Source of the DNA: Rhodospirillales bacterium 20-60-12
GTDB lineage: Bacteria > Pseudomonadota > Alphaproteobacteria > Acetobacterales > Acetobacteraceae
Assembly (NCBI GenBank): GCA_002255495.1
Contig: NCAP01000034.1
Location: 1 to 63,571 of the forward strand
Reading direction: 5' to 3'
Length of the DNA: 63,571 nucleotides
Below are positions 1-11,162 of this stretch, in pieces. A model generated the notes under the pieces. That model made no database searches, had not been told where the DNA came from, and was given only the letters and a program-made list of their open reading frames with translations. The translations under genes and the position numbers were made by a program. Each line of letters opens with the position of its first letter. Positions within the stretch are counted from its first letter, which is position 1.

Positions 1-50
1 CGGATCGCCGGCAATTGCTCATCCCAGCGCGGCATTTGCGGCGCGGCCAT
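1..50 (-). CDS. murB: MurB, UDP-N-acetylenolpyruvoylglucosamine reductase (N-terminal fragment)
   Basis: Only the first codons lie in the window. They read [16 protein letters not shown], starting at an ATG (48-50) that shares a base with the murC stop (50-52); a second ATG one codon upstream is also possible. The assignment rests on position, since murB normally follows murC in the dcw order, and on overlap with murC. The fragment is too short for motif evidence. MurB reduces the enolpyruvyl group to make UDP-MurNAc in the cytoplasm. Confidence 0.6.
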   Translation of the reverse strand, partial: MAAPQMPRWDEQLPAI

Positions 51-1498
51 CATCGCCCGCCACCCATGAAACTCACCGGCCGGCGAGCCTGACCTTGCAA
101 AATCTGCAATTGCGCGGGCAGCGCATTCGCCCAATTGGTAATGCTGCCCGCGCCTAGGCAAATCACGAAATCCCCTTGCCTTGCTATGGCATGTACCATT
201 TCCGCCAGATGATCCGGGCTGGTCAGCGGCACCACCGAACGATGCCCGCGGGCACGCAAGCCCTCGACCAGCGCATCCCGATCAATCCCCTCGATCGGCT
301 CCTCACCGGCGGCATACACATCAGCCACAATAACCGTCCCCGCATCATTCATGCAGGTACAGAATTCCTCGAACAGCGTATTCAAACGCGAATAACGATG
401 CGGCTGCACCACCGCGATCACATCGCGCGCACCGGCCTGCCGTGCGGCCTTCAACACAGCGGCAATCTCAACCGGATGATGACCATAATCATCGATGATC
501 GTAATGCCGCCGGCTTCCCCCACTTTGGTAAAGCGCCTCTTGACACCTGCAAATCCTGCCAGTGCCGCCCGCAGATTGACCTCTTCGATCTCCATCTCGA
601 TGCCGATCGCCAAGGCCGCCAGCGCATTCTGCACATTATGATTGCCCAGCATCGGCAGGCGGAACGGCCCCATCCGCCGCGCTTTGCCCGAAATCCGGTC
701 AGACACCCGCACCTCGAACGTCGCCCCATGCTTGTCGGAGATAATCCGCTCCGCACGAATATCCGCCTGCGGTGAAAAACCATAGGTAATCACCCGATGA
801 TCCGACATATCGGGAATCATCTGCTGCACCGCCTGATGGTCGATGCACAAAACCGCAAAACCATAAAACGGAATATTCGACACGAATTGCCGGTAGCCCG
901 CTTCCATCGCCTCGCGCGATCCCCAATGATCCAGATGTTCCGGATCCATGTTCGTCACTACGGCAATCACCGAAGGCAGACGCAAAAAAGACCCGTCGCT
1001 CTCATCCGCCTCGACCACCATCCAATCGCCCTGACCCAGCCGCGTATTCGTGCCATAGGCATTGATGATGCCGCCATTGATCACCGTGGGGTCAAACCCG
1101 GCACCTTCCAAAACCGCAGCCACCAGGCTCGTGGTTGTCGTTTTACCATGCGTGCCGCCAATAGCGACCGACCAGCGCAGCCGCATCAGTTCAGCGAGCA
1201 TCTCGGCCCGCCGCACCACGGGGATCAGTTTCTTACGCGCCGCCGCCACTTCCGGATTATCCCGCGGCACAGCAGTAGACACCACGACCACCTGCGCACC
1301 ACCCAAATTCGCCGCGTCATGACCGATGAAAATGGTAATGCCCGCTGCCCGCAACCGCGCGACATTGGCATTCTCGCTCATGTCACTACCCTGCACGGCA
1401 TAACCCAGATTATGCAGCACCTCGGCAATACCCGACATGCCAATGCCGCCAATGCCGACAAAATGAATAACACCGATGGTCAGCGGCAGCGCTCTCAT
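50..1498 (-). CDS. murC: UDP-N-acetylmuramate--L-alanine ligase
   Basis: MurC adds L-alanine to UDP-MurNAc with ATP, the first amino-acid step of peptidoglycan precursor synthesis, in the cytoplasm. The 482-residue product has the usual length. The N-terminal Rossmann start ([17 protein letters not shown]) is near residue 12, the ATP-binding loop [10 protein letters not shown] near residue 112, and the [11 protein letters not shown] and [10 protein letters not shown] signatures follow. Its ATG (1496-1498) overlaps the murG TGA in an ATGA arrangement, and its own stop overlaps the murB start. It is co-transcribed with the rest of the dcw cluster. The assignment is secure. Confidence 0.97.
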   Translation of the reverse strand: MRALPLTIGVIHFVGIGGIGMSGIAEVLHNLGYAVQGSDMSENANVARLRAAGITIFIGHDAANLGGAQVVVVSTAVPRDNPEVAAARKKLIPVVRRAEMLAELMRLRWSVAIGGTHGKTTTTSLVAAVLEGAGFDPTVINGGIINAYGTNTRLGQGDWMVVEADESDGSFLRLPSVIAVVTNMDPEHLDHWGSREAMEAGYRQFVSNIPFYGFAVLCIDHQAVQQMIPDMSDHRVITYGFSPQADIRAERIISDKHGATFEVRVSDRISGKARRMGPFRLPMLGNHNVQNALAALAIGIEMEIEEVNLRAALAGFAGVKRRFTKVGEAGGITIIDDYGHHPVEIAAVLKAARQAGARDVIAVVQPHRYSRLNTLFEEFCTCMNDAGTVIVADVYAAGEEPIEGIDRDALVEGLRARGHRSVVPLTSPDHLAEMVHAIARQGDFVICLGAGSITNWANALPAQLQILQGQARRPVSFMGGGR

Positions 1499-2604
1499 CG
1501 GCTTTTCACCAAGCTTGTCTGCACCAAGGCAGCCAGTTTTTCGGTCGCATCAGGCCGGCCGAAACGCTGAGCCGCTTGCGCACGCTGCACCAAATCCTCA
1601 GGATCGGACAGGCAAATCTCGATCTGCCTTGCCAATGTCTCAGCACTCAGCCCCGCCTGGTCAAGCCGCCATCCCCCACCGGCCGCGACCAGCGCATCCG
1701 CATTCGCGCGCTGATGATCATCGATGGCCGTGGGCAAGGGAATGAACAAAGCAGGCCGCCCGGCAGTCGCAATTTCCGCCACACTCGACGCACCGGCGCG
1801 TGCAATAATCAAATGCGCAGCCGCCAGTCTCCTCGCAACATCATCGAAAAACGGCGACAAGGTCGCATGCAGCCCGGCGGCCGCAAAAATGGCTCTGGCC
1901 TCATCCAACTCTGCCTCCCGGCATTGCTGCACGATATTCAGCCTGGCCCGCATGGTCGGCGACAACAACGCCAAAGCCTGCGGGATCAATGTGCCGAAAA
2001 TTTTCGCACCCAGCGAACCGCCCAGTACGAGAAGTTGAATTTGATCGCCTTGATGCGGATAGCCCTTGCCCGCCAATTCCACAATCATCGGCCGGACCGG
2101 ATTGCCGGTCACCGTGGTTGCAACCGATGCAGGAACAGCCGATGTTTTCTCAAAACTCAGAGCCAAATAATCAGCCATGCGTGCCAGCAGCCGATTGGCC
2201 CGGCCCAGCACGGCATTTTGTTCATGCAGAAAAATCATCGGCCGATTGGCCATCAAGCGCGCCGCCATAATCGGCGCCACTGACGGGTAGCCGCCGAAAC
2301 CAATAATCGCCTTCGGGCGCAATGCCATGAGCAACCGCCGCGCCCGCACAACACCGCGCAGCATCGCAGCACCACCCTGCGCCGCCCGAAAAATTGAGCG
2401 TCCCGACAATCCAGCGCCTTCGATCACATAACGCTCACAGGCGGTGAACACCGGCGAGGCAAGCCCACCCGATCGCTGGTCGGTGAACAACACCACCCGC
2501 TCGCCATGTTTCATCAACGCCCCCGCCAGCGCTTCAGCCGGGAAAAAATGCCCCCCCGTACCGCCGGCGGCAATGACGATCGGTTGCACCACAGGCCCCC
2601 TCAT
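1495..2604 (-). CDS. murG: UDP-GlcNAc:MurNAc-(pentapeptide)-PP-undecaprenol GlcNAc transferase
   Basis: MurG is the membrane-associated GT28 enzyme that converts lipid I to lipid II on the inner face of the cytoplasmic membrane. The 369-residue product carries the glycine loop [17 protein letters not shown] near the N-terminus, a second G-rich loop ([13 protein letters not shown]) in the middle, and the donor-site region [20 protein letters not shown] followed by a short [10 protein letters not shown] stretch. Start and stop both overlap their neighbours by four bases (ftsW upstream, murC downstream). Length and motif order are normal for the family. Confidence 0.97.
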   Translation of the reverse strand: MRGPVVQPIVIAAGGTGGHFFPAEALAGALMKHGERVVLFTDQRSGGLASPVFTACERYVIEGAGLSGRSIFRAAQGGAAMLRGVVRARRLLMALRPKAIIGFGGYPSVAPIMAARLMANRPMIFLHEQNAVLGRANRLLARMADYLALSFEKTSAVPASVATTVTGNPVRPMIVELAGKGYPHQGDQIQLLVLGGSLGAKIFGTLIPQALALLSPTMRARLNIVQQCREAELDEARAIFAAAGLHATLSPFFDDVARRLAAAHLIIARAGASSVAEIATAGRPALFIPLPTAIDDHQRANADALVAAGGGWRLDQAGLSAETLARQIEICLSDPEDLVQRAQAAQRFGRPDATEKLAALVQTSLVKSR

Positions 2605-3722
2605 TTGAATTCACCTTGATGCCGTCTGCGAGTCAGCGCGAGCAATAATCCCATTTGCAGTGAAATCGCCAACACCGATGACCCGCCATAAGAAATGAAC
2701 GGCAATGTCATGCCCTTCGTCGGAATCAACGATAACGACGACGCCATATTGACAAAAGCCTGCAGACCAAAACTGGCCAGCAGCCCGCCCGCCGCCAGCG
2801 CGACAAACAGATCATTCTCCGCCACCAGCCTGAGCATGCCGCGCAGAACGATCGCCGCAAATACCAAAATCGTCGCCAGGCACATGAATAATCCGAATTC
2901 CTCACCCGCGACGGCAAACACAAAATCAGCCCTTGCGTCGGGCAGATAATGCTTCACCTGGCCTTCGCCCGGCCCCCGGCCAAACATGCCGCCATTGCCG
3001 AATGCCGACAAAGCTGTGATCGCCTGATAGGCGCTGTTCTTGTTGGGATGCAAAAACAGCATCACCCGCGTATGGACATGGGCGATGAATTCAAACGCAC
3101 CAAATCCCGCCAGCACGAAAACACCAAGTGCCACAATCACCCAAAGCAGATTCAACCCATCGAGAAATAATTGCAGGAAAAACACCGCCGACACCAAGGC
3201 CGTGGTGCCGATGTCGGGCTGCATTTTGAGCAATATGAAAATCACCGCGAACAGCCCGAAGGCAATCTGCCGTCCCGGAAAACCGGGCGTCCGCCGATGC
3301 TCGGCCAGCAGCCAGGCCGCAATGATGATGAAAGCCGGTTTGAGAAATTCGCTCGGCTGAATGGTAAAGCCCGGCAGCGCAATCCAGCGCCGCCCGCCAT
3401 CCACCGTCGTGCCATGGATCAAGGTAAACGCCGTCAGCAGCAGAAACACAATGCCGATGCCCAACGACGCCAGTTTGATTTGATGCAGGCTGAGCATGGA
3501 CAAAGCCACCATCACCGCACCGCCCGCCGCCAGAAACATGACCTGCTTGACCATCGCAACCGTGTGCGGATCATGCAGCGACCAGGTCACCGACGGCATG
3601 GCGGCAAGCGCCAGAACATAGCCAAACCCGACCAAAATCGCCAGTGCCAGCAATGAGAGCCGATCCACACTCCACCACCAGCGGCCGATCATCGACATGT
3701 CAGCCCGTGAGAGCACCGGCAT
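2601..3722 (-). CDS. ftsW: SEDS peptidoglycan glycosyltransferase FtsW
   Basis: FtsW polymerises lipid II into septal glycan strands as the partner of the PBP encoded upstream (ftsI). The 373-residue protein has about ten hydrophobic segments and the SEDS signatures FTIQPSEFLKPAFIIIAAW (near residue 130), AFGNGGMFGRGPGEGQ and the C-terminal LPFISYGGSSVLA. It lies between murD (one shared base) and murG (ATGA overlap). The alternative, the elongation paralogue RodA, is unlikely because of its dcw position. Confidence 0.95.
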   Translation of the reverse strand: MPVLSRADMSMIGRWWWSVDRLSLLALAILVGFGYVLALAAMPSVTWSLHDPHTVAMVKQVMFLAAGGAVMVALSMLSLHQIKLASLGIGIVFLLLTAFTLIHGTTVDGGRRWIALPGFTIQPSEFLKPAFIIIAAWLLAEHRRTPGFPGRQIAFGLFAVIFILLKMQPDIGTTALVSAVFFLQLFLDGLNLLWVIVALGVFVLAGFGAFEFIAHVHTRVMLFLHPNKNSAYQAITALSAFGNGGMFGRGPGEGQVKHYLPDARADFVFAVAGEEFGLFMCLATILVFAAIVLRGMLRLVAENDLFVALAAGGLLASFGLQAFVNMASSLSLIPTKGMTLPFISYGGSSVLAISLQMGLLLALTRRRHQGEFK

Positions 3723-5086
3723 CAGGCGGCCCTCCCGTCATGCGCCAATTGATCCGCCAGAGCGGCAAATCTCCGCCCGCGCTCTTCAAAGCCGCTGAAC
3801 TGGTCGAAACTCGCACAAGCCGGCGAGAGCAGAACCACTGAGGCGCCAAGCTCACGCGCCGCGGCGAAACCCCTCGTCACCGCGATATCGAGCACATCCA
3901 CAATCTCATGAGGCACGCCCCGCTCGGCAAGCGTCGCCGCCAACAGCTTCGCATCGCGGCCGATCAGAAAAACCTTGGCCAAACGCGGAAAAAATCGCAC
4001 CAGCGATTCGATGCCCCCATCCTTGGCAATACCGCCGGCAATCCAGATGATCCGCTCATAGCAACCCAGCGCATGCGATGCCGCATCGGCATTCGTCGCC
4101 TTGCTGTCATCGATGAAGCGCACCCCATCAATCATCGCGACCTGCAATTGCCGGTGCGGCAAACCCGGATAGCTCTCGATACCGCGCGCAATCTCCTCGC
4201 GTGACAAACCCAAGGCCGTGGCGAGCGCAAAACAAGCCGACGCATTTTGCGCATTATGCGCACCGGGCAACGCATCCGCCGCGCGCAAATCCAAAATCAC
4301 GCCATCACGGTCGCGCAGCATCGTGCCATCAGCCCAAATATCGGCCTTCTGGTGGCCCGATATCGTCACGCAACCCGGCATCGCGGCGGCCATATCGCGC
4401 GAGAATTTATCATCAATGCCGATCACCGCGACATCATGGCCGCTCTGGCGCGCGAAAATAGCCCGCTTGGCAGCCGCATAACCCGCCATATCGCCGTGGC
4501 GGTCCAGATGATCGGGTGACAGATTCAACATCGCCGCTGCATGGAAGCCGATGTCAGCGATTCGCTCCAAGCTGTAGCTGGACATTTCGAGCACATAAAT
4601 GCCCTCATCGCCCAAAATCGGCAAAGAAAGTGCAGCCGGGCCCAAATTCGCCCCCGCCGCAACCTGCCGGCCCGCAGCGCTCAGGCAATGCGCCAGCAGC
4701 GCAGTCGTCGTCGATTTGCCATTGGTGCCGGTAATGCCGACGAATTTTGCCGCACTCCCCGCCGCATGAACGGCCCGGTACAGCAGATCCATATCGGTGA
4801 GAATCGGGATATGATGGGCGATCGCAAAGGCCGCCTCGCGGTGCGGCGCGGGCAGCCGATGCGCAATGCCCGGCGAGAGCAGCAACCCATCGAGCCGTCC
4901 GGCAAAACCGCTCGGTAACTGCACCGCAATCCCCATCGCCGCCGCCGCCGCACGCGCTGCTTCGGAATCATCCCAGGCGATGATGTCAGCACCCATGTCG
5001 CCCAGCGCCCGGGCCGCCGGCAATCCCGCGCGGCCCAGCCCCAGCACGGCAAAACGCAACCCGGCAAAGGGGCGAAAAGCGCTCAT
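3722..5086 (-). CDS. murD: UDP-N-acetylmuramoyl-L-alanine--D-glutamate ligase
   Basis: MurD adds D-glutamate to UDP-MurNAc-L-Ala. The start is the ATG at 5084-5086 ([18 protein letters not shown]). It overlaps the mraY stop as ATGA, as at most junctions here, and gives 454 residues; an in-frame upstream extension to 5170 runs inside mraY and is not needed. Visible are the ATP loop [18 protein letters not shown] (near residue 110), the Mur-ligase [10 protein letters not shown] segment and the C-terminal [17 protein letters not shown] region. Confidence 0.96.
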   Translation of the reverse strand: MSAFRPFAGLRFAVLGLGRAGLPAARALGDMGADIIAWDDSEAARAAAAAMGIAVQLPSGFAGRLDGLLLSPGIAHRLPAPHREAAFAIAHHIPILTDMDLLYRAVHAAGSAAKFVGITGTNGKSTTTALLAHCLSAAGRQVAAGANLGPAALSLPILGDEGIYVLEMSSYSLERIADIGFHAAAMLNLSPDHLDRHGDMAGYAAAKRAIFARQSGHDVAVIGIDDKFSRDMAAAMPGCVTISGHQKADIWADGTMLRDRDGVILDLRAADALPGAHNAQNASACFALATALGLSREEIARGIESYPGLPHRQLQVAMIDGVRFIDDSKATNADAASHALGCYERIIWIAGGIAKDGGIESLVRFFPRLAKVFLIGRDAKLLAATLAERGVPHEIVDVLDIAVTRGFAAARELGASVVLLSPACASFDQFSGFEERGRRFAALADQLAHDGRAA

Positions 5087-6171
5087 CGAATTTTCAGGGT
5101 AGCCAACCCTGCCAGCGCGAGAATCATCGCAATAATCCAGAACCGGATCACAATGGTCGGCTCCGCCCAACCCTTTTTCTCAAAATGATGATGCAACGGC
5201 GCCATCAGAAAAACGCGCCTGCCGGTGCGCTTATACCAAAACACCTGAATGATCACCGATACCGTCTCAACCACGAATAAGCCGCCCACAATCGCCAGCA
5301 CCAGTTCGTTCTTCGTAGCCACAGCGACAGCACCGAGCGCGCCGCCCAGCGACAGGCTGCCGGTATCGCCCATGAACACGGCCGCCGGCGGCGCGTTGAA
5401 CCATAAAAACCCCAACCCCGCGCCAATCAACGCCGAGCAGAAAATCACCAATTCGCCAGTGCCGGAAATGAAATGGATCTGCAAATATCCGGCAAAAATC
5501 CGATTCCCCACAAGATAGGCAATCAAGCCGAACACACCGGCCGCAATAATCGTCGGCACGATGGCAAGCCCATCCAGACCATCCGTCAGATTGACCGCGT
5601 TGGATGCCCCCATCATCACGAACATGCCGAAAATCGGAAAGAACGGACCGAAGGGAATCAGCACCGTCTTGAACATCGGCACCGCCAGCGAATCGGCAAT
5701 CGGCGCCGGCATCAACATCGTCATCCAGAACGCCGCCGCCAACCCCAGCCCGGCCTGCACCACCAGCTTCACCCGCCCTGGTACACCCTTGCTGCTGCGT
5801 TTGGTCAACTTGACGAAATCATCGGCGAATCCAAGCGCGCCATAGCCGAGCGTGATCATCAAAATCGCCCACACATAGCCATTCGCTAGGTCCGCCCACA
5901 GCAATGTCGAAACCGCCAATGCAATGAGAATCAGCACCCCGCCCATCGTGGGTGTGCCTTTTTTCTCGATCAAATGCCGCTCAGGACCGTCCAGACGAAT
6001 CGGCTGGCCTTGCTTTTGCAACGATTTCAGCAAACGGATAATGCGCGGGCCGAGCCAGAAACTGACAATCAACGATGTCATGCAAGCGCCACCGGCACGA
6101 AACGTGATGTAATGGATCAGGTTGAGCGCATGAAACCGGTCAACAAAGGGCAGCAGCAACGCATAAAGCAT
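5083..6171 (-). CDS. mraY: Phospho-N-acetylmuramoyl-pentapeptide transferase
   Basis: MraY is the integral membrane enzyme that moves phospho-MurNAc-pentapeptide to undecaprenyl phosphate, making lipid I. The 362-residue product has about ten membrane segments. It shows the family signatures [13 protein letters not shown], the aspartate pair in [30 protein letters not shown] and the cytoplasmic [13 protein letters not shown], ending in [13 protein letters not shown] (the HHH loop). The start shares one base with the murF stop (TAATG), and the stop overlaps murD. It is related in fold to the WecA-like protein at 55524-56597. Confidence 0.97.
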   Translation of the reverse strand: MLYALLLPFVDRFHALNLIHYITFRAGGACMTSLIVSFWLGPRIIRLLKSLQKQGQPIRLDGPERHLIEKKGTPTMGGVLILIALAVSTLLWADLANGYVWAILMITLGYGALGFADDFVKLTKRSSKGVPGRVKLVVQAGLGLAAAFWMTMLMPAPIADSLAVPMFKTVLIPFGPFFPIFGMFVMMGASNAVNLTDGLDGLAIVPTIIAAGVFGLIAYLVGNRIFAGYLQIHFISGTGELVIFCSALIGAGLGFLWFNAPPAAVFMGDTGSLSLGGALGAVAVATKNELVLAIVGGLFVVETVSVIIQVFWYKRTGRRVFLMAPLHHHFEKKGWAEPTIVIRFWIIAMILALAGLATLKIR

Positions 6172-7541
6172 TATGCACCCTCCTCAATGAGGGCGATCAG
6201 CCGGGCCATGTTGCTGCCCAAACTCCCTTTCACCAGCAACGCGTCACCCGCGCGCAACTCGGCCTTCAATAACGGCGCCAAACTCTGCGAGTCGGGCTCC
6301 CATGCGCCACGCAAATGCGCCGGCAAATCGGCAAACATCAGCCGCATCATCGGGCCGCAGGCAAAGACCAAATCCGCCGATTGCGCGACGATTTCCGCCA
6401 AGGCGCGATGTTCCGATTCCGCCTCGTCGCCCAATTCCAGCATATCACCCAAAGCCGCCAGATGGCGCCCAGGCTGCAACCGCAAAACCTCAAGCGCCGC
6501 GCGCACCGAAGCGCCCGAGGCGTTATAGCTTTCGTCAAGCAGCAAAGCTGTTCCATCAAATGTCGCAATCCGCCTCTGCGCGCCGCGCCCGGCGACCGGC
6601 TGAAACCCATCCAGCGCGCGCGCTGCCTGATCAATATCCAAATCAAGCCCAGCACATGCCGCAAGTGCGGCGAGCGCATTCATGGCCATATGCCGCCCAG
6701 GCGCCTGCAACCGCAACCGCACAACCCGCCCGGCATAATGCGCCGTGACATCGCAGCCCGTGGCATCGCTCTCGGCCTCGACCAGGCGCAAATCAGCCAG
6801 CCCGCCTTCGCCAAACGTGAGCCGCCGCACCGCCTTGCGCACATGCGCCGACAAAATCGGCAGAAACGGCGAATCACGCGGCATCACAGCCACGCCATCG
6901 GCTTCGAGCGGGGCGAATATATTTGCCTTTTCCTCAGCGATCGCCTCAATACTTCCCATATGCCCCAGATGGGCTGCCGCAATACTGGTCACGATAGAGA
7001 CATGCGGGCGAGCCATCCGCGCCAGAGGTTCGATTTCACCGCGATGATTCATCCCAATCTCGATCACCGCAAATTGCGCCTCGCGCGGAATCCGCGCCAA
7101 TGTCAGCGGCACACCCAGATGATTATTGAACGAGGCCTGCGCCGCATGAACCGGCCCGAAGGCGGCAAGGCATCGGCCGAGCATTTGCTTGGTCGTCGTT
7201 TTGCCAACACTGCCGGTCACAGCTATGATTTTGGCCCGCGTCCGCGCGCGGGCGAATTCGCCAAGCCTGCCCAAGGCCGCCAGCGTGTCGGCCACCCGCA
7301 AAACCGGCGCTGCCGGATCAAGCCCCGGCACGTCCCGGTCGATCAGCGCGCCCGCCGCCCCCTTGGCCAACGCCGCCGCCACGAAATCATGCCCATCCCG
7401 CACCTCGCCATGCAGAGCGATGAACAAATCTCCAGGCACCACCTGCCTCGTATCGAACGCAATGCCCGAGACGTCAAACCGACCATGCATCGCGCCACCG
7501 GTTGCGATGATCAGCTCATCGGCGGTCCATAACGCACTCAC
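6171..7541 (-). CDS. murF: UDP-MurNAc-tripeptide--D-alanyl-D-alanine ligase
   Basis: MurF attaches D-Ala-D-Ala to complete the UDP-MurNAc-pentapeptide. The 456-residue product is of family length. Visible are the N-terminal substrate domain ([19 protein letters not shown]), the ATP loop [16 protein letters not shown] near residue 107, [14 protein letters not shown], and the C-terminal [18 protein letters not shown] and [13 protein letters not shown] segments. It sits directly after murE with a four-base overlap, the standard order. Confidence 0.96.
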   Translation of the reverse strand: MSALWTADELIIATGGAMHGRFDVSGIAFDTRQVVPGDLFIALHGEVRDGHDFVAAALAKGAAGALIDRDVPGLDPAAPVLRVADTLAALGRLGEFARARTRAKIIAVTGSVGKTTTKQMLGRCLAAFGPVHAAQASFNNHLGVPLTLARIPREAQFAVIEIGMNHRGEIEPLARMARPHVSIVTSIAAAHLGHMGSIEAIAEEKANIFAPLEADGVAVMPRDSPFLPILSAHVRKAVRRLTFGEGGLADLRLVEAESDATGCDVTAHYAGRVVRLRLQAPGRHMAMNALAALAACAGLDLDIDQAARALDGFQPVAGRGAQRRIATFDGTALLLDESYNASGASVRAALEVLRLQPGRHLAALGDMLELGDEAESEHRALAEIVAQSADLVFACGPMMRLMFADLPAHLRGAWEPDSQSLAPLLKAELRAGDALLVKGSLGSNMARLIALIEEGA

Positions 7542-9025
7542 GAGGCCGCCAGAATGTCACGAATCACCGCCGCATCGTCGAACGGCAAGGTCTGATCACC
7601 GATCATCTGCCCCTGTTCATGGCCTTTGCCGGCCACCACCAGCACATCGCCCGCACGCAGCGCATCAAGCCCCGCCGCAATCGCCGTGCGCCGGTCACCG
7701 ATTTCGATCATGCCATCACTCACGCTGCCGGCCATGATTTCCGCGCGGATATCGCCCGGCATTTCACCGCGCGGATTATCATCCGTCACGATCGCCAGAT
7801 CAGCCAGATGCGAGGCGATATATCCCATCAAAGGCCGCTTGCCGCGATCGCGATTGCCGCCGGCTCCGAACACAATCACCAGCCGCCCCGCCGTATGCGG
7901 CCGCAACGCCTGCAGCACCCGCTCGATGGCATCAGGCGTATGCGCGTAATCAACATACACCGCCGCATCACCGGCCGTACTCGCGACAAATTCCAACCGC
8001 CCACGCACGCCGACAAGATCAGGAATATAATCGAACGCATCGGCCACACCGGCAGCACGCGCCAATGCCGCCGCTAACAGCGCGTTATCGGCCTGAAACC
8101 GGCCCGCCAAATTCACTCTGATGTCCCGCTCCACGCCATCCAGCACCAGGGTCAGAATCTGCCCGCCCGGCACCGGCGCGATCGCCCTGATCTCAACCCG
8201 TGAACTGGCATCGCCGATAATCTCTAAATCCAGCCCGCGCTCTTGCGCGATGCCGCGCAGCGCCTGCAATGTTTCGGTCTCCATATCCGCCATCACGGCG
8301 GCAAAGCCGCCGCGCGGCATCACCTCGCCGAACAGCCGCAATTTCGCCGCCCGATAAGCGGCAAGCCCGCCATGATAATCCAAATGATCGCGCGTCAAAT
8401 TCGAAAACCCGGCAACCCGGATCGCCAGCCCATCAAGCCGAAATTGATCAAGCCCGTGGGAGGACGCTTCAAGCGCCACATGCTCAATGCCCGCGCGTTT
8501 CACATCGGCCAGCATCGCCACCAACGTCTCGGCGTCCGGCGTGGTCAATGTCTCGCTCGGCGCAAACCCGGGTGCCACCAACCCCAAAGTGCCCAGGCTC
8601 GCCGCTCTCAGCCCGGCACGGCTGAATATCTGCCGGATGAAATCCACCGTACTCGTCTTGCCGTTGGTGCCCGTCACGGCGACCACATGCCGCGGCAAAG
8701 GCCCGGCCAGCTTGGCCGCGAGCCGGGCCAGCAGCCGGCGCGGTTCCGCATCGATCAGCAAAGCCCGCGGCGGCACGCCCACCGGCCATGTTGTGCCCGG
8801 CGGTGCCAGCACCGCCACAGCACCCCGCGCCACCGCATCGGCAATGAAATTCCGGCCATCCACCGCCGCCCCGGGCAGGGCCGCGAAAATCATGCCGGGT
8901 CGAATTTTCCGGCTATCGGCGCTGATCCCGGCAATATCATGATCGGCCGCCTCGGATGATAATTTGCGGTCCGAACCGCCACCGCCCGCATCGTACGGTC
9001 CTGAAGATTGCGACATGACATTCAT
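7538..9025 (-). CDS. murE: UDP-MurNAc-L-alanyl-D-glutamate--2,6-diaminopimelate ligase
   Basis: MurE adds meso-diaminopimelate as the third stem residue. The 495-residue product has the ATP loop VAVTGTNGKTSTVDFIRQ near residue 120 and the carbamylated-lysine region. It also has the DNPRGEMP stretch, which in MurE families marks meso-DAP rather than lysine use, consistent with a Gram-negative. The first ~20 residues are low in complexity, so an internal start is possible, but the start at 9025 lies just four bases after the ftsI stop. The 3' end overlaps murF by four bases. Confidence 0.96.
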   Translation of the reverse strand: MNVMSQSSGPYDAGGGGSDRKLSSEAADHDIAGISADSRKIRPGMIFAALPGAAVDGRNFIADAVARGAVAVLAPPGTTWPVGVPPRALLIDAEPRRLLARLAAKLAGPLPRHVVAVTGTNGKTSTVDFIRQIFSRAGLRAASLGTLGLVAPGFAPSETLTTPDAETLVAMLADVKRAGIEHVALEASSHGLDQFRLDGLAIRVAGFSNLTRDHLDYHGGLAAYRAAKLRLFGEVMPRGGFAAVMADMETETLQALRGIAQERGLDLEIIGDASSRVEIRAIAPVPGGQILTLVLDGVERDIRVNLAGRFQADNALLAAALARAAGVADAFDYIPDLVGVRGRLEFVASTAGDAAVYVDYAHTPDAIERVLQALRPHTAGRLVIVFGAGGNRDRGKRPLMGYIASHLADLAIVTDDNPRGEMPGDIRAEIMAGSVSDGMIEIGDRRTAIAAGLDALRAGDVLVVAGKGHEQGQMIGDQTLPFDDAAVIRDILAAS

Positions 9026-9029
9026 CTTT

Positions 9030-11162
9030 TCATCGTCCTGCCAGCTGCATGGCAGGCTCTAATTGCGGCAACGGCGTCAGCATCGTCTCGTGGCGGATCG
9101 CCTGCGCGCCCGGCAATTTCACCACCGGCGCCATCACCTCGCCCGGCCGCCTGGCCAGGCTATGCACGCTCGATAATGTCGCCGTCGGGCCGCCGCGCAA
9201 TGGTGCGCCGTGGCGGGCCGGATGCGCGGGATCACCGCCGCCGGGCAGTTTTTCGCCGGCTAACTCATAAGCCAGCCGATTGGCGCCCGGCGGAAATGGC
9301 CGCCCCGGCCCAAGCGCGATCTGCCCGGGCGGCACCGCGGGATCAAGGGGAATCGTCAAAGCCTGCGCCGCATCCGCCAGCGCCTGACCCGACATCGGCA
9401 TAATCCCGAGCATCGGCCCGATGCGCGCAATAATCTGCGCGACCGCCGGTGCCGCGACATAACCGCCCGTCGTATAGCCATGGGTAAAGGGCAAAGTCTC
9501 AGGCGTGTTGTGCGGTTTCAGCACCACCACATAAATCACGTAGCGCGGATCATTCATCGGAAACGCCGCCATGAACGAGGCATTGTTCAAATGTTTCTCG
9601 TAGGTGCCGTTCGGCCCGACCACCTGGGCGGTGCCGGTTTTACCGCCGACCAGATAACCCGGCACCCGCGCATTCGCCCCGGTGCCCGACATCACCACAC
9701 CGCGCATCAATGCGCGCATGATATCCGATGTCTGCGGGCTCATCACCCGCTCGCCCTGCGGCGGCGGCGCACCGGTGTCAGCTGCCAGCAAAGTCGGATG
9801 ATACCGGATCCCGCCATTGACGATCGGCACCACCCCGGTGACCAGATGCAAAGGCGTCACCGAAATGCCGTTGCCGAACGACACGGTCATCGTCGTCGTC
9901 AGGCCCCAATTGGATTCCGGGTGATACAAAGTCGGCTGGGCTTCGGGCAGCTGCACACCGAGCTTGCGGAAAAATCCCATTTTGCGCAGCCAGTCGCGCT
10001 GAATCTGCGGCCCCAAAATCGTCGCGATGCGCGACGCGCCGATATTCGAGGACACCGCCAAAATCTCAGGCACAGCCAGCCATTTATGCGTCGGCTCGAA
10101 ATCCGTCACGGTAAACCGCCCGACCCGCAGCGGGTGCGTCGTGTCGAACCGGTCCCAATAATGGATCAAGCCGGAATTCAACGCCATCGAAATGGTCTGC
10201 AATTTGAACACGCTGCCCGGCTCGTAATCACCCGTGACGCAGCGATTAAACCGCTCATCCGCCGGCGCGTTGCCCAGATTGCCCGCATCATAATCGGGCA
10301 GGCTGACCATCGCCAAAATCCGCCCCGATGTCGCACTCATCACAATGCCGCAAGCGCCCGATGCCTCAAACGCCTTGAACGGCTTCTCAACCTCCTGGCG
10401 GACAATCCCCTCGATGCCGATATCGATCGACAGCCGCAACGGCGCCGGATCGCTCTGCAAACGCTGATCGAAATACCCCTCAACACCGGCAATCCCGTGA
10501 TTACCGACCGTCACCCCGCCCAGAATATGCGCGGCCAGATCACCCTCCGGATAATGCCGCTTTTCGGTATTCTCGAAATACAGCCCCGGAATACCCAGCC
10601 GATTGACCGCGAGCTCCTGTGCCGCCGTCATATTCCGATCGATATAGACGAATTTCTTGCCCGGCACCGACAAATCGGCAATCACCTTGGCCTGATCGAG
10701 CTTGGGCAGCACGCCCGCCAGCTTGGCCGCAATCGCGGTCGGATCACCGACCTGCGAAGGGTCGGCATAAAGCTCCGCACTCGGCAGGGACACCGCCAGG
10801 ATCACCCCGTTCCGATCGACGATATCGGCCCGACCGGGCGATGGCGGCGCGAGCGACGTCGCCGGTTTCATCGCCGCCAACACTGCCGGATCGGGCATGA
10901 TCGGATGGATCACCGTGACATCGACCAACCGCCCCGCCAGCACCGCGAAAAGCAGGCAAAACCCGATCGCCCCATAAATCAGTCGCTTGTGCAGCGTCTC
11001 CACCACCGCCCGCCGCGCAAGATCGGGGGCGGTGACCCGCACATGCTCCATCCGCGGCGTCGCGCCACGATCAGGCGTGCCCGGCCTGCGCGCGGCAAAG
11101 CGGTTGCGGCTGCCGGCCAGGCTCGAACGCGGCGTGGAATCGGGTGGCGGCGCGTCGGTCAC
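9030..11162 (-). CDS. ftsI: Division transpeptidase FtsI (class B penicillin-binding protein 3)
   Basis: FtsI is the septal D,D-transpeptidase working with FtsW. Order in the 710-residue protein: a cytoplasmic Pro/Arg-rich tail (1-55), one membrane anchor (about 60-85), a dimerisation domain with the conserved RADIVDRNG near 111, then the transpeptidase domain. The three penicillin-binding motifs are S317-V-F-K320, S371-S-N373 and KTG within GGKTGTAQVV. The protein is about 100 residues longer than usual. The excess is a Pro/Gly/Ala-rich C-terminal tail after about residue 600 with no recognised domain. The start overlaps the ftsL-like stop by four bases; murE follows after a four-base gap. 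Confidence 0.95.
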   Translation of the reverse strand: MTDAPPPDSTPRSSLAGSRNRFAARRPGTPDRGATPRMEHVRVTAPDLARRAVVETLHKRLIYGAIGFCLLFAVLAGRLVDVTVIHPIMPDPAVLAAMKPATSLAPPSPGRADIVDRNGVILAVSLPSAELYADPSQVGDPTAIAAKLAGVLPKLDQAKVIADLSVPGKKFVYIDRNMTAAQELAVNRLGIPGLYFENTEKRHYPEGDLAAHILGGVTVGNHGIAGVEGYFDQRLQSDPAPLRLSIDIGIEGIVRQEVEKPFKAFEASGACGIVMSATSGRILAMVSLPDYDAGNLGNAPADERFNRCVTGDYEPGSVFKLQTISMALNSGLIHYWDRFDTTHPLRVGRFTVTDFEPTHKWLAVPEILAVSSNIGASRIATILGPQIQRDWLRKMGFFRKLGVQLPEAQPTLYHPESNWGLTTTMTVSFGNGISVTPLHLVTGVVPIVNGGIRYHPTLLAADTGAPPPQGERVMSPQTSDIMRALMRGVVMSGTGANARVPGYLVGGKTGTAQVVGPNGTYEKHLNNASFMAAFPMNDPRYVIYVVVLKPHNTPETLPFTHGYTTGGYVAAPAVAQIIARIGPMLGIMPMSGQALADAAQALTIPLDPAVPPGQIALGPGRPFPPGANRLAYELAGEKLPGGGDPAHPARHGAPLRGGPTATLSSVHSLARRPGEVMAPVVKLPGAQAIRHETMLTPLPQLEPAMQLAGR